Source of the DNA: JAPLDP01 sp964628285
GTDB taxonomy: Bacteria > Bacteroidota > Bacteroidia > Bacteroidales > JAGONC01
Reading direction: 5' to 3'
DNA: 64,000 nucleotides
NCBI GenBank assembly: GCA_964628285.1
Contig: CAZVNP010000008.1
Location: 19,375-83,374 of the forward strand
Shown: positions 1 to 8,451 of the stretch, one piece after another
Numbering within the stretch: position 1 is the stretch's first letter
Layout: the number at the start of each line of letters is the position of its first letter
Notes under the pieces: generated by a model
Databases searched by the model: none
What the model saw: only the letters and a program-made list of their open reading frames with translations
What the model was told of the DNA's origin: nothing
Translations under genes and position numbers: made by a program

Positions 1-240
1 ACGCGTGATGCCGTATTTTTTAAAGACACTGTCGTAATAAACCGATGAATAGCTATAGGGATCCTCTTTTCTGACCGGATTGATTTTAAAGGAGGCTTCA
101 ACCAGGTGGATATCCACTAATATCGAGATCATCTCATCCCTCGGGATAAGATGAGGAGGAGGCTGTATTTTGTTTTCCTGATCTGTATGCCCGCAACCCA
201 TGAGAATCATGAGAAGGATCAGGACGATGTTTTTCCTCAT
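1..240 (-). CDS. DUF4296 lipoprotein, C-terminus outside window
   Basis: The N-terminal 80 residues of a small lipoprotein are visible; the gene runs off the left edge without a stop. It begins MRKNIVLILLMILMGCG, a short signal peptide ending in a lipobox with the modified cysteine at residue 16. After a proline-rich linker comes a segment (IPRDEMISILVDIHLVEA) typical of the DUF4296 family of Bacteroidota lipoproteins, whose function is unknown. Its ATG overlaps the TGA of the upstream OmpH-like gene (TGATG), so the two are probably translationally coupled. The start is set by the lipobox and this overlap. The family call comes from recognising the motif and is fairly sure; the role is open. 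Confidence 0.75.
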   Translation of the reverse strand, partial: MRKNIVLILLMILMGCGHTDQENKIQPPPHLIPRDEMISILVDIHLVEASFKINPVRKEDPYSYSSVYYDSVFKKYGITR

Positions 241-875
241 CACTTTTTACCGTACTTGATGTCGTATTCTTTGTTTAACCCGTCGATCACGGCATCGGTG
301 ATATCATATTTTTCATTCGTCAGAAAGATGTTGCCTGCCTTATTAAACCCCAGGATGTAATCATAACCATAGGGAATGTTATACCGTTTGAGGAAGTTGG
401 TCAGGGTGTCGAGTAGCATCATATTGATATCCATCTCATTCTGACTGAGCTCGGCCGAATACTGGTCCTGCAGGGAATATATCTTCTGCTGTTCCTTCAT
501 GAGCTCTTCATATATCTCCTGGGCGCTCTGCTGTGAGAGGGCATTTTTATTGACCTGTTCCTGGAAATAATTGGCGTCCTTTTCAAATGCTTTCTGTTTC
601 TGTGTTATCTCGGCCTGTAACGACTTGCTTTTGGCTTCCAGCTCGTTTTTCCTGATGATGGCCATTTTATAGTTAGCCAGAATGGAATCGGAATTCACAT
701 AGGCTATTTTCAGTGGCCGGCCCGGCTGAACGGTTTGGCTGCCTGTAACCTTTGTTTCCGGTGTTTTATGACCGAAGACGATGATGTACAGGATGACCAG
801 TCCGATAAAAAGAACCACATTCACATACAGCAGCACTTGCCCTGTCGGTTTTTTGTCTGGTTTGATCTCTTCCAT
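240..875 (-). CDS. OmpH/Skp-like protein with N-terminal membrane anchor
   Basis: A 211-residue protein with a charged N-terminus, one transmembrane segment (about residues 14-34) and a C-terminal OmpH/Skp-like domain. The domain starts at IAYVNSDSIL and contains a long Lys/Glu/Gln-rich coiled coil (about residues 72-150), followed by a small closing segment with the GYDYILGF motif. Skp proteins are periplasmic trimeric chaperones with coiled-coil arms for unfolded outer-membrane proteins. Here the first hydrophobic segment lacks a clear cleavage site, so an inner-membrane-anchored form is likely (inference). It is distinct from the two secreted Skp paralogues near 20.5-21.7 kb. It is coupled to the DUF4296 gene downstream. 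CAAGTTATA just upstream resembles a weak reverse -7 element. Confidence 0.8.
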   Translation of the reverse strand: MEEIKPDKKPTGQVLLYVNVVLFIGLVILYIIVFGHKTPETKVTGSQTVQPGRPLKIAYVNSDSILANYKMAIIRKNELEAKSKSLQAEITQKQKAFEKDANYFQEQVNKNALSQQSAQEIYEELMKEQQKIYSLQDQYSAELSQNEMDINMMLLDTLTNFLKRYNIPYGYDYILGFNKAGNIFLTNEKYDITDAVIDGLNKEYDIKYGKK

Positions 876-959
876 TTTTTATTCATTTAATGATTAAGAT
901 GCGGCAAGTTATAAAAATTCAGTGTGATGGAAATGCTGAATCAATGGTTGCCCTGAACA

Positions 960-3161
960 TCAGTTACCCAGGTCGGAGAGGAATTTTATCCTGATGAGCC
1001 GGACCTCTTCGGATGTGTATTCATCTTCGCCGAGTATGGCCAGGGCTTTTTCTACCGAATCGCTCTCGGCTTCCCTGAAGTATTCGTAAATATCATCCTG
1101 ATGGTAAGGATCCACGTATTCATCGATATAATAATTGATGTCGAGCTTGGTTCCCGATGAGACAATGCTCTCGACCTCCGTCAGGAGATCGTCGAAGCTC
1201 AGGTTCTTGGAGTAAGCGATGTCTTCAAGGGATATCTTGCGGTCGATGTTTTGAATGATATAGACTTTCAACCCCGATTTATTAATGACTGACCGCACCA
1301 CCATGTCATTGGGTCGCACGATCTCATTCTCTTCGACATATTGCTTGATCAGGTTGGTGAAAGGTTTACCGTATTTCTGTGCTTTCCCTGCCCCCACACC
1401 GGTGATCTGACGTAATTCGTCCTCGGTGATGGGGTACTGTATGGCCATGTCTTCCAGGGACGGATCCTGGAAGATGACAAAAGGTGGCAGGTTTTCCTTG
1501 CGTGAGATCTCTTTCCTGAGATCTCTCAGAAGGGCGAACAAGGTTTTATCGGTCGTGCTGGTTTTATGAATGCTTTCACCAAGAAATTCTTCCTCTTCCT
1601 CCATATGATCATAGTCATGATCTTTTGACAGGAGAATGGAATATGGATTCTCAATGAATTTCCGACCCTCGGGCGTAATTTTAAGGATGCCGTAGTTTTC
1701 GATGTCCTTATTCAGCAAGCCCTCGATAAGTGTCTGGCGGATGACGGCATTCCACAGTTTCTCATCTTCATTTTCACCTTTGCCGAACACTTCCAGCTTA
1801 TTGTGCTTGTATGATTTAATAGTGGCTGTTCCCTTGCCAAGGAGGATATTGACGATGTGTTTGGGTTTGAAGAGCTGTTTTGTGGCCAGCACGGCCTCGA
1901 GCACCAGCTTGACATAATCCTTGCCTTCGAAGCGTTGTTTGGGATGGAGGCAGTTGTCGCAGGCCCCGCAGTTGTCCTGGGGATAGCTCTCACCGAAGTA
2001 GTGCAGGAGCAGCTTATGCCGGCAGATGGATGATTCGGCATAGGCCACCACCTCGTGAAGCAGCTGCTTACCTATCTCCTCCTCGGCGACAGGCTTGTCT
2101 TTCATGAATTTTTCCAGCTTCAGGATATCATCATAGCTGTAAAAAGCAATGCAGTTGCCTTCACCGTCATCACGTCCCGAACGGCCTGTCTCCTGATAGT
2201 ATCCTTCAATGCTCTTGGGCATGTCGTGATGGATGACGAAACGGATATCAGGCTTGTCTATGCCCATACCGAAAGCAATGGTGGCCACAATGATGTCGAC
2301 CTCTTCCATCAGGAATCTATCCTGGTTGTTGCGGCGCGTCGCGGCATCCAGACCGGCATGATAGGGCAGGGCTTTGATACCGTTCACCTGAAAGGTCTCC
2401 GCCAGTTCCTCCACTTTTTTGCGACTCAGACAGTATACGATACCTGACTTGCCCTGGTTCATCTTGATGTACTTGATGATGTCCTTGACGACATTGCTGG
2501 TCTTGGGACGCACTTCATAATACAGATTAGGCCTGTCGAAAGAAGACTTAAAAATCGTCGCATCCTGAATGTTGAGGTTTTTCTGAATATCCTGCTGCAC
2601 CTTGACGGTAGCTGTGGCTGTGAGGGCGATCACGGGGACATGCTGCCCGATGCTCTCAATGATAGGCCTTATCCGGCGATACTCCGGCCTGAAATCATGT
2701 CCCCATTCCGAAATGCAATGAGCTTCATCAATGGCATAAAATGAAATGATGATATCTTTCAGGAAATCGACATTCTCTTCCTTGGTCAGTGACTCCGGCG
2801 CGACGTATAATAATTTGGTCTTGCCCTCTTTCAGGTCTTTCTTAACCTGCATGATCTCCGGCCGTGACAGTGAGGAATTGAGGAAATGGGCGATGCCCGT
2901 GTCCACACCGAAATTACGGATGGAGTCAACCTGGTTTTTCATTAATGCAATTAGGGGTGAGATGACAATAGCTGTTCCCTTGCTGATTAATGAGGGAAGC
3001 TGGTAGCATAATGACTTGCCGCCACCGGTAGGCATGATTACAAACGTATCCTTCCCCTCTAAAAGATTTTTAATAATTACTTCCTGGTTCCCTTTAAAGG
3101 AGTTAAATCCAAAAAACTGTTTCAACATCGCATGCAGCGATGTTCCTTCCCTTGCAGCCAT
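960..3161 (-). CDS. recQ: ATP-dependent DNA helicase RecQ
   Basis: A 733-residue RecQ-family 3'-5' DNA helicase for recombination and fork repair. Walker A (PTGGGKS) lies near residue 44 and the DEAH box (AIDEAHCISEWGHDFRPEYR) near residue 142. The helicase C-terminal lobe includes the arginine-rich YYQETGRSGRD motif. The RecQ zinc-binding cysteines (CRHK, then CGACDNC) come next, then a winged helix and an HRDC domain (about residues 545-620). The remaining acidic tail of about 110 residues, common in Bacteroidota RecQ, makes it longer than the 609-residue E. coli enzyme. The start sits directly before the usual LKQFFGF opening. A near-perfect Bacteroidota promoter lies about 120 bases upstream. 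No frameshift is seen. Confidence 0.97.
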   Translation of the reverse strand: MAAREGTSLHAMLKQFFGFNSFKGNQEVIIKNLLEGKDTFVIMPTGGGKSLCYQLPSLISKGTAIVISPLIALMKNQVDSIRNFGVDTGIAHFLNSSLSRPEIMQVKKDLKEGKTKLLYVAPESLTKEENVDFLKDIIISFYAIDEAHCISEWGHDFRPEYRRIRPIIESIGQHVPVIALTATATVKVQQDIQKNLNIQDATIFKSSFDRPNLYYEVRPKTSNVVKDIIKYIKMNQGKSGIVYCLSRKKVEELAETFQVNGIKALPYHAGLDAATRRNNQDRFLMEEVDIIVATIAFGMGIDKPDIRFVIHHDMPKSIEGYYQETGRSGRDDGEGNCIAFYSYDDILKLEKFMKDKPVAEEEIGKQLLHEVVAYAESSICRHKLLLHYFGESYPQDNCGACDNCLHPKQRFEGKDYVKLVLEAVLATKQLFKPKHIVNILLGKGTATIKSYKHNKLEVFGKGENEDEKLWNAVIRQTLIEGLLNKDIENYGILKITPEGRKFIENPYSILLSKDHDYDHMEEEEEFLGESIHKTSTTDKTLFALLRDLRKEISRKENLPPFVIFQDPSLEDMAIQYPITEDELRQITGVGAGKAQKYGKPFTNLIKQYVEENEIVRPNDMVVRSVINKSGLKVYIIQNIDRKISLEDIAYSKNLSFDDLLTEVESIVSSGTKLDINYYIDEYVDPYHQDDIYEYFREAESDSVEKALAILGEDEYTSEEVRLIRIKFLSDLGN

Positions 3162-3281
3162 TCAGTGTTGTATTTACACATGACCATGTCTTGACAAATA
3201 GTTAAAATGGATTTGTATGGACTGGTCTTACTCTTCTGTTTTTAATATTTCAATTTTTGATATCTCTGTTATCTCTATACA

Positions 3282-3313
3282 CAAATATATAAAAAATAAA
3301 ACTCATTTTCAAA
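3282..3313 (-). promoter_or_regulatory. recQ promoter
   Basis: On the minus strand, TTTG (3313-3310) is followed after 20 bases by TATATTTG (3289-3282). This matches the Bacteroidota primary sigma factor consensus TTTG-N19/21-TAnnTTTG exactly. The predicted transcription start is near 3275. Confidence 0.7.
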
Positions 3314-3478
3314 GAAATTTATCTTTCTTAAAAAATGTTAAAATTAACCAAATAATTGATTGTCATCAAGATAAATAAAAAACGACTAATAAAAAAATTG
3401 TTACCGGAATAACAGTAAATTTGATCCAATGGCGGTGTCAATATTAAATCGATGACCGGGACGTTATTTAACCGCGTA

Positions 3479-3505
3479 TTGAGTCGTCAGATCATTGTAT
3501 CTTTG
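3479..3505 (+). promoter_or_regulatory. kdsD-lptB promoter
   Basis: A perfect -7 element TATCTTTG lies at 3498-3505. The best -33 match, TTG at 3479-3481, is only 16 bases upstream, so that half is weak. Transcription would start near 3512, giving a leader of about 30 nt before the GTG start. Confidence 0.55.
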
Positions 3506-3541
3506 CATGGCGACCGGTGACAATAATAAACGGTTACTGCT

Positions 3542-4507
3542 GTGAAATCTTTCGATGAAATTAAAAAAATAGCTCTCCGTACCATCCAGGATGAAACGGA
3601 GGCGATCGGGAACCTCGCCGGCTCTATCGATAATGATTTTATCAGAAGTGTGGAGTTGATACTCCATGCAACGGGGCGTATCATTGTGACGGGCATAGGC
3701 AAAAGCGCCAATATTGCGGCCAAGATCGTGTCAACCCTGAATTCTACGGGGACACAGGCCATTTTTATGCATGCCGCCGATGCCATTCATGGCGATCTGG
3801 GCATGATCAGGGACAATGATATCATCATTTGTGTGTCGAAAAGCGGCAGCACCCCTGAGATCAAGGTGCTCGTGCCGTTGATCAGGTTGCTTGGTAATAA
3901 AATCATTGCTCTGGTGGGCAACACGGAGTCGTACCTGGCTAAACAGGCCGATCTCGTCATCAACGCGTCGGTAGGGAAGGAAGCCTGCCCCAATAATCTG
4001 GTTCCCACTTCCAGCACCACCGCCCAGCTGGTGATGGGTGATGCCCTGGCCGTATGCCTGCTCGAATGCAAAGGTTTTTCCGTGGATGACTTTGCACGCT
4101 TTCATCCCGGCGGATCTCTGGGCAAACGTCTTTATCTCCGCGTGGCCGATCTTTATATTCATAATGAGGTGCCCAAAGTGGACATTAATGAGAGCATCAA
4201 CAATACGATCCTGGAGATCTCTTCCAAACGCCTCGGAGCAACGGCAGTGATGAAAGACGGTCAACTGGCCGGAATCATCACCGATGGCGACCTGAGAAGG
4301 ATGCTCCAGAAAAATATACCTTTGGACCAGCTCAAAGCCGGGGATATCATGTCGGTGAATCCCAAAACCATCGATAAGAACGTCCAGGTTGCCGATGCCC
4401 TTGATATCATGAGGAAAAACAACATCACCCAGCTGCTGGTCACCGATCATTCAACGTATGTTGGGGTCATCCATTTACATGATATCCTCAAGGAAGGTAT
4501 CATATGA
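3542..4507 (+). CDS. kdsD: D-arabinose 5-phosphate isomerase (KdsD/KpsF)
   Basis: A 321-residue enzyme that converts D-ribulose 5-phosphate to D-arabinose 5-phosphate, the first step to Kdo for the LPS core. An N-terminal SIS sugar-isomerase domain (about residues 30-180) contains TGIGKSANIA, the CVSKSGSTPE phosphate-binding motif and the HPGGSLGKRL motif typical of the family. Two CBS domains follow (about 200-320). Length is normal. It starts with GTG; the -7 element ends 36 bases upstream, which leaves no room for an earlier start. It forms an operon with lptB, which fits LPS supply plus export. KpsF and GutQ paralogues share this architecture, so the exact paralogue is less certain than the reaction. 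Confidence 0.93.
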   Translation: MKSFDEIKKIALRTIQDETEAIGNLAGSIDNDFIRSVELILHATGRIIVTGIGKSANIAAKIVSTLNSTGTQAIFMHAADAIHGDLGMIRDNDIIICVSKSGSTPEIKVLVPLIRLLGNKIIALVGNTESYLAKQADLVINASVGKEACPNNLVPTSSTTAQLVMGDALAVCLLECKGFSVDDFARFHPGGSLGKRLYLRVADLYIHNEVPKVDINESINNTILEISSKRLGATAVMKDGQLAGIITDGDLRRMLQKNIPLDQLKAGDIMSVNPKTIDKNVQVADALDIMRKNNITQLLVTDHSTYVGVIHLHDILKEGII

Positions 4508-4565
4508 TCACCGAATGAAAAAGCAACCTGAATAGCCGGTTGCTGTGAAAAGAAATGAGTTGTTA

Positions 4566-5291
4566 ATGAGTCTCCGAACAGAAAATATCTCCAAAAAATA
4601 CAAGAAAAGAACGGTGGTCGATCGTGTCACCCTCGAGGTCGGCCAGGGTGAGATAGTGGGGTTGCTGGGTCCCAACGGCGCCGGTAAAACAACCTCCTTT
4701 TACATCATCGTCGGTCTGATCAAGCCTTATGCCGGCAAGGTCTTTCTCGATGACATCGAAATAACCAACATGCCGATGTACCGGCGGGCTCAGTTAGGGA
4801 TAGGTTACCTGGCCCAGGAAGCTTCCGTGTTCAGAAAACTCACCGTGGAAGATAACCTGCGTGCCGTCCTGGAATTCACCCATCTGACCAAACCCGAGCA
4901 GAAAGAAAAACTCGAGTCGCTCATCGAGGAGTTTGGCCTTCAGCATGTCCGCAAAAGCACCGGCATCACGTTATCAGGCGGTGAACGCCGCAGAACGGAG
5001 ATAGCACGCGCCCTCGCCGTCAATCCACGGTTCATCCTCCTCGATGAGCCTTTTGCCGGCGTCGATCCCATCGCTGTGGAAGACATACAGAACATCGTGG
5101 CGCATCTTAAAGATAAAAACATTGGCATCCTTATCACCGACCATAATGTTCATGAAACCCTCTCGATCACCGACAGATCCTATCTGCTTTTCGAAGGGGC
5201 CATACTGAAATCCGGGACGTCGGAGGAACTGGCCCATGACGAACATGTGCGTCGGGTATACTTGGGTGAAAAGTTTGAATTACGCAGGTAA
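4566..5291 (+). CDS. lptB: LPS export ABC transporter ATPase LptB
   Basis: The cytoplasmic ATPase that powers LptFG extraction of LPS from the inner membrane. Walker A is GPNGAGKTT (about residue 35), the Q-loop region is YLAQEASVF, the signature is LSGGERRRTEIARAL, Walker B is FILLDEPFAGVDP and the switch histidine lies in LITDHNVHE. The PNGAGKTTSFYIIVGL and DEPFAGVDP stretches are specific to LptB among ABC ATPases. An in-frame GTG exists 21 bases earlier, but the ATG used here gives the usual LptB opening (MSLRTENISKKY). It directly follows kdsD and probably shares its mRNA. Confidence 0.95.
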   Translation: MSLRTENISKKYKKRTVVDRVTLEVGQGEIVGLLGPNGAGKTTSFYIIVGLIKPYAGKVFLDDIEITNMPMYRRAQLGIGYLAQEASVFRKLTVEDNLRAVLEFTHLTKPEQKEKLESLIEEFGLQHVRKSTGITLSGGERRRTEIARALAVNPRFILLDEPFAGVDPIAVEDIQNIVAHLKDKNIGILITDHNVHETLSITDRSYLLFEGAILKSGTSEELAHDEHVRRVYLGEKFELRR

Positions 5292-5332
5292 AGGATAAGG
5301 ATTCGTTAACCCTGTCATCCCGTCAACCTTTA

Positions 5333-6742
5333 TCACCTGCCGTTATGAGCCATGCCGCCATCGGCCAGTGAAAGATAGAGTTGTTTGATCTTCCGGGCCA
5401 GCTCGGGTTTATGCAACCCGTTAAGATAATTGATGGCTTCCAGTAGCTTCATGTTGTCGGGAACAAGAGCGGGATTGTTTTTCCTGTTCAGTTCAAGGTC
5501 TTTGAGCGCAGCTTTGTCACCTTTGTGTAAAGCCGTCATGACCAGGCTTTGCGTGGTGGTGTCAAGGGGTGGTTCCAAGATAACCTTTTTCAGATGATCG
5601 GCCAGTGTATTCAGGCCATTGAAGCTGGTATGATTGAGAATGATCACTGTCAGATGATTATCGATGTCACGTTCGAACACATCGCGAAATCCTTCCCACA
5701 GGCCGTGATGATAGACCACCCGGTGGTTGCTCTCGTTTCTGAGCCTGAAACCGAAGCCATAGGGCATGACCCTGCCGTTGGTCAATGTGGTCGGCGTGAA
5801 GGCTTCCTCAAGCGTTGAAGGTCGCACCAGCGCTCCGCTATAAAGAGCCTGATCCCAGAGATAGAGATCATAAGTGGATGAATATACTCCCTTGTCACCT
5901 GCAATACCATCGGAAAGTGTGGCCTCGATAGGACGGAAGGTTCTGTATCTCCGTTTGTATCCATGAACCATTTCAGGATGGTTTTTTTTGACGCCGCTGT
6001 AAAAAACAAAGGAATGAAGCATGCCTAAAGGTTGAAATACATTGGCCTGGAGAAAATCCCCAAATGTCAGTCCGGAAATCCTTTCGACGATGCTGGCCAA
6101 AACGGCATAGCCCGTATTGGAGTAATCGAAGAGGCGGCCCGGAGTGAAATTTAAGAGAAATTTCTGCTGAGCGAGAATCCTTATCAAATCATCATTGGAG
6201 GGTGGTATGGAATCGGCGGGCCAGAAGTCATCCAGAAACCAAAGATAATTGGGCAGACCGGAAGTGTGGGTGAGCAGATGCCGGATGGTTATGTTGCTGT
6301 AAGGAAATTCAGGGATGTAACATTGTACCGCCGTATCAAAATTAAGCTGCCCTCTCTCTTTCAGGATCATAATGGCCATAGCCGTAAACTGCTTGCTCAC
6401 CGAGGCGAGCTGAAACGAGGAATGATCGGAGAGAGGTGTACGGGCCATGTAATCACCATATCCAAAGGAACGGTCGTAAATGATATGGCCGTTAAGGACC
6501 AGCATCACACTGCCGTTGAAACCATAAGATGCTGACGAGACGCTTATGATGGAATCAAGACGCTCCACCCTGTCGTTTATGAAAAGCTGGGCAAGCTTGG
6601 TTTCTTCCTTCGAAGATAGAACTTCGGGAGTGATGAGTGATTTTGTGCCGAAATTGAACTCCGGTTGAATGAAAACAAAAATGAGCAAAAGGGTCAGAGG
6701 GATACGTATGCCCCACTTGGAGATAAAAGTTTTCATTTGCAT
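5333..6742 (-). CDS. beta-lactamase-fold serine hydrolase, membrane-anchored or secreted
   Basis: A 469-residue protein of the class C beta-lactamase/DD-peptidase-like serine hydrolase family. It has a hydrophobic N-terminal segment (about residues 11-27) acting as signal or anchor. The three active-site motifs are present: SVSK (Ser114, Lys117), YSN (Tyr207, Asn209) and HHG (345-347) in place of KTG. A C-terminal extension of about 90 residues looks helical, with a TPR-like character. Such enzymes may be esterases, peptidases or penicillin-binding-like proteins; nothing shows actual beta-lactamase activity. The gene stands alone on its strand after pssA, with its own -7 element. A second in-frame ATG two codons later is equally possible as start. 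Confidence 0.85.
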   Translation of the reverse strand: MQMKTFISKWGIRIPLTLLLIFVFIQPEFNFGTKSLITPEVLSSKEETKLAQLFINDRVERLDSIISVSSASYGFNGSVMLVLNGHIIYDRSFGYGDYMARTPLSDHSSFQLASVSKQFTAMAIMILKERGQLNFDTAVQCYIPEFPYSNITIRHLLTHTSGLPNYLWFLDDFWPADSIPPSNDDLIRILAQQKFLLNFTPGRLFDYSNTGYAVLASIVERISGLTFGDFLQANVFQPLGMLHSFVFYSGVKKNHPEMVHGYKRRYRTFRPIEATLSDGIAGDKGVYSSTYDLYLWDQALYSGALVRPSTLEEAFTPTTLTNGRVMPYGFGFRLRNESNHRVVYHHGLWEGFRDVFERDIDNHLTVIILNHTSFNGLNTLADHLKKVILEPPLDTTTQSLVMTALHKGDKAALKDLELNRKNNPALVPDNMKLLEAINYLNGLHKPELARKIKQLYLSLADGGMAHNGR

Positions 6743-6765
6743 CGCCGTCAGGTGTCACAACTTGG

Positions 6766-6773
6766 CAAAAGTA
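6766..6773 (-). promoter_or_regulatory. -7 element of the serine hydrolase gene
   Basis: Read on the minus strand this is TACTTTTG, a full TAnnTTTG match. It places the transcription start about 18 nt before the ATG. No clear -33 TTTG is seen at the right distance. Confidence 0.45.
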
Positions 6774-6822
6774 GTAAAATAATAACCGTCAGACCAGGAA
6801 GTGTTTTGAAGTAATATACAAT

Positions 6823-7545
6823 TCACTTTATGGATTGGCGTAAAATGAGTGATAACAGGATATATAATAGTATGATGATCGGGAAAGCCAGGAATTTTAG
6901 AAAGATAATCAGCAGCAACGTGGCGACAAGAAAAATATATTTCATCCGGTTTTCATGCCATTTGAAATTGGCGAATTTCAGGCCGAACAGTTTTATACCT
7001 GATACCAATAATACGGGTATAACTACTGAGACTGTCCCAAGGAAGAAGATGCTCATGATGCATCTGTGAATCCAATGCTCCGTCGGATAAATGCTGATAA
7101 TGAGCGGCAGGGAGGCTAGGAAAATGGCACTGGCGGGTGTGGGCAGCCCGCGAAAATGAATGGTCTGCTCGGCATCAATGTTGAAGCGGGCCAGCCGGAG
7201 AGCCGCGAAGGCAGGTATAAGGAGCGATAGATAGGGGACCAGAACACGGACCATTTCATTCGTGGTCTGCAAACGGATGCTCTCCGACAGCAGCATATAC
7301 ATGATCAGCCCGGGAGCCAGACCAAAGGATATAACATCGGCCAGCGAATCAAGCTGCTTGCCGAGATCTGATTTCACATTGAGCAACCGGGCTGCAAAAC
7401 CGTCAAGGAAATCAAATATCACGGCGATGCCGATCAGCCATGACGCCGTGACCAACCGCTGGTTAAAAGTGACGGTGATGGCGATAGAGCCCGTTATCAG
7501 ACTCAGCACGGTGATCAGATTGGGAATGTGACGCGCAATACGCAT
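6823..7545 (-). CDS. pssA: CDP-diacylglycerol-serine O-phosphatidyltransferase
   Basis: A 240-residue integral membrane enzyme making phosphatidylserine from CDP-diacylglycerol and serine, on the way to phosphatidylethanolamine. The CDP-alcohol phosphotransferase signature DGxxAR-x8-GxxxDxxxD is complete (Asp48, Gly49, Arg53, Gly62, Asp66, Asp70). About seven hydrophobic segments follow the short IPNLIT amphipathic start typical of PssA type II. No decarboxylase (psd) gene is adjacent here. Length is normal for the family. Confidence 0.93.
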   Translation of the reverse strand: MRIARHIPNLITVLSLITGSIAITVTFNQRLVTASWLIGIAVIFDFLDGFAARLLNVKSDLGKQLDSLADVISFGLAPGLIMYMLLSESIRLQTTNEMVRVLVPYLSLLIPAFAALRLARFNIDAEQTIHFRGLPTPASAIFLASLPLIISIYPTEHWIHRCIMSIFFLGTVSVVIPVLLVSGIKLFGLKFANFKWHENRMKYIFLVATLLLIIFLKFLAFPIIILLYILLSLILRQSIK

Positions 7546-7715
7546 GGTTTTTTTCTCTTATCTTCAATAAAAATAGTGATTTATTCACACGAATAATGAA
7601 ACCGATGACTAATTTCGTAAAAGTTTTGTTATTCATGCCATGAACAATAAATGAAAGTCAACCGTTGAATCTGTGAATGCGGTTGATACATAATGATCAT
7701 CTCAAATCAGGATGT

Positions 7716-8438
7716 ATGAAAGAAATACAAACGCTGGGCATCATTACAAAAAGAGAGAAACTGTCAACGGCAGGCTTGCCGTCGCCTCTCAATGAACTGG
7801 TACTTGAAAGCATTGCCCCCTATCCCGGTTATTATGAGGATATTTATGCCATGGACGATAAAAAGTTCCTCCATAAATACCTTTACCTGATGTTGAAATC
7901 GGTCGATTACTTTAATGACGATCATTTTATCAGGGTGGCGGAAAAGATCAGGGCTCAGGGTCATCAAAAATTTGATGCGGTGCTGGGGCAGTTATTTTAT
8001 TATAATCAGTTCAAACCTTGTATCCGCCTTAAAGAGGATGATTATTCCATGCTACCTCAAATCATACGGTCACTGGCAGCGGAAAACATAGAATTCATGG
8101 TTTCCCGCACCATAGAGCCTTATGATAGCATCATCAGGATTAAAAAATTCATTGATCTGAGGGAAGTCGCCGAGGGTGTCTATGAGAATGTCTCCAACCG
8201 TGAGGTCAGTTTTCTGGCCATCCCTGCTCATTTGGAATGGGACGCTTTTGAACAGATCACCCTGTCGGTCAAGATGAATGGCCGTTATTCACGTTTTGAT
8301 GCAGCAGCCGCTTCAGTGTATTACATGGACCGGATACTTGAGATGGTTCGTATTTATGATTGGGAACATACACTGGAAAAACTTAAGGATATCCGGCGTG
8401 AATACATCAGGGAGATAGGATTGTTCTATCCGGTGTGA
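7716..8438 (+). CDS. uncharacterised protein upstream of queA
   Basis: A soluble-looking protein of 240 residues with no signal peptide, membrane segment or motif I recognise. It is rich in Tyr, Asp, Ile and Leu, with several helix-like stretches (KKFLHKYLYLMLKSVDYF; ILEMVRIYDWEHTLEKLKDI). The central part (REVSFLAIPAHLEWDAFEQITLSVKMN) could be a small beta domain. Codon usage looks like its neighbours. An in-frame ATG 39 bases earlier would add 13 residues; I prefer the later one because the added residues (RLIHNDHLKSGC) look non-conserved in character. It ends 13 bases before queA, so the two are probably co-transcribed, which hints at a link with tRNA modification or simple operon hitch-hiking. 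No function is assigned. Confidence 0.7.
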   Translation: MKEIQTLGIITKREKLSTAGLPSPLNELVLESIAPYPGYYEDIYAMDDKKFLHKYLYLMLKSVDYFNDDHFIRVAEKIRAQGHQKFDAVLGQLFYYNQFKPCIRLKEDDYSMLPQIIRSLAAENIEFMVSRTIEPYDSIIRIKKFIDLREVAEGVYENVSNREVSFLAIPAHLEWDAFEQITLSVKMNGRYSRFDAAAASVYYMDRILEMVRIYDWEHTLEKLKDIRREYIREIGLFYPV

Positions 8439-8451
8439 TAATTCGATCAGT

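Larger units (their letters stand above)
3162..3541. other. divergent intergenic region between recQ and kdsD
   Basis: This is the only gene-free stretch longer than 300 bases. It is strikingly AT-rich, especially in the middle (3270-3420). It holds the reverse recQ promoter and the forward kdsD -7 element. A second forward TAAATTTG lies at 3416-3423, with a TTG 15 bases upstream, which is short of the usual spacing. I see no reading frame with coding character, no tRNA and no strong hairpin. The recQ leader would be about 110 nt. Confidence 0.6.

Noticed and set aside
1712..2041. Open frame of 109 codons in recQ, same strand, other frame
   Set aside because: It lies wholly within the continuous RecQ frame, covering its zinc-binding region.
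3416..3423. TAAATTTG as a second forward promoter for kdsD
   Set aside because: The nearest TTG is only 15 bases upstream and a perfect TATCTTTG lies closer to the gene; it is kept as a note in the intergenic entry.
3731..4450. Open frame of 239 codons on the minus strand
   Set aside because: It is antisense to kdsD, which has complete SIS and CBS motifs; no promoter or motif supports the reverse frame.
4545..4565. GTG start for lptB seven codons before the ATG
   Set aside because: The extra residues are not typical of LptB, and the ATG gives the standard N-terminus; the GTG remains only a minor possibility.
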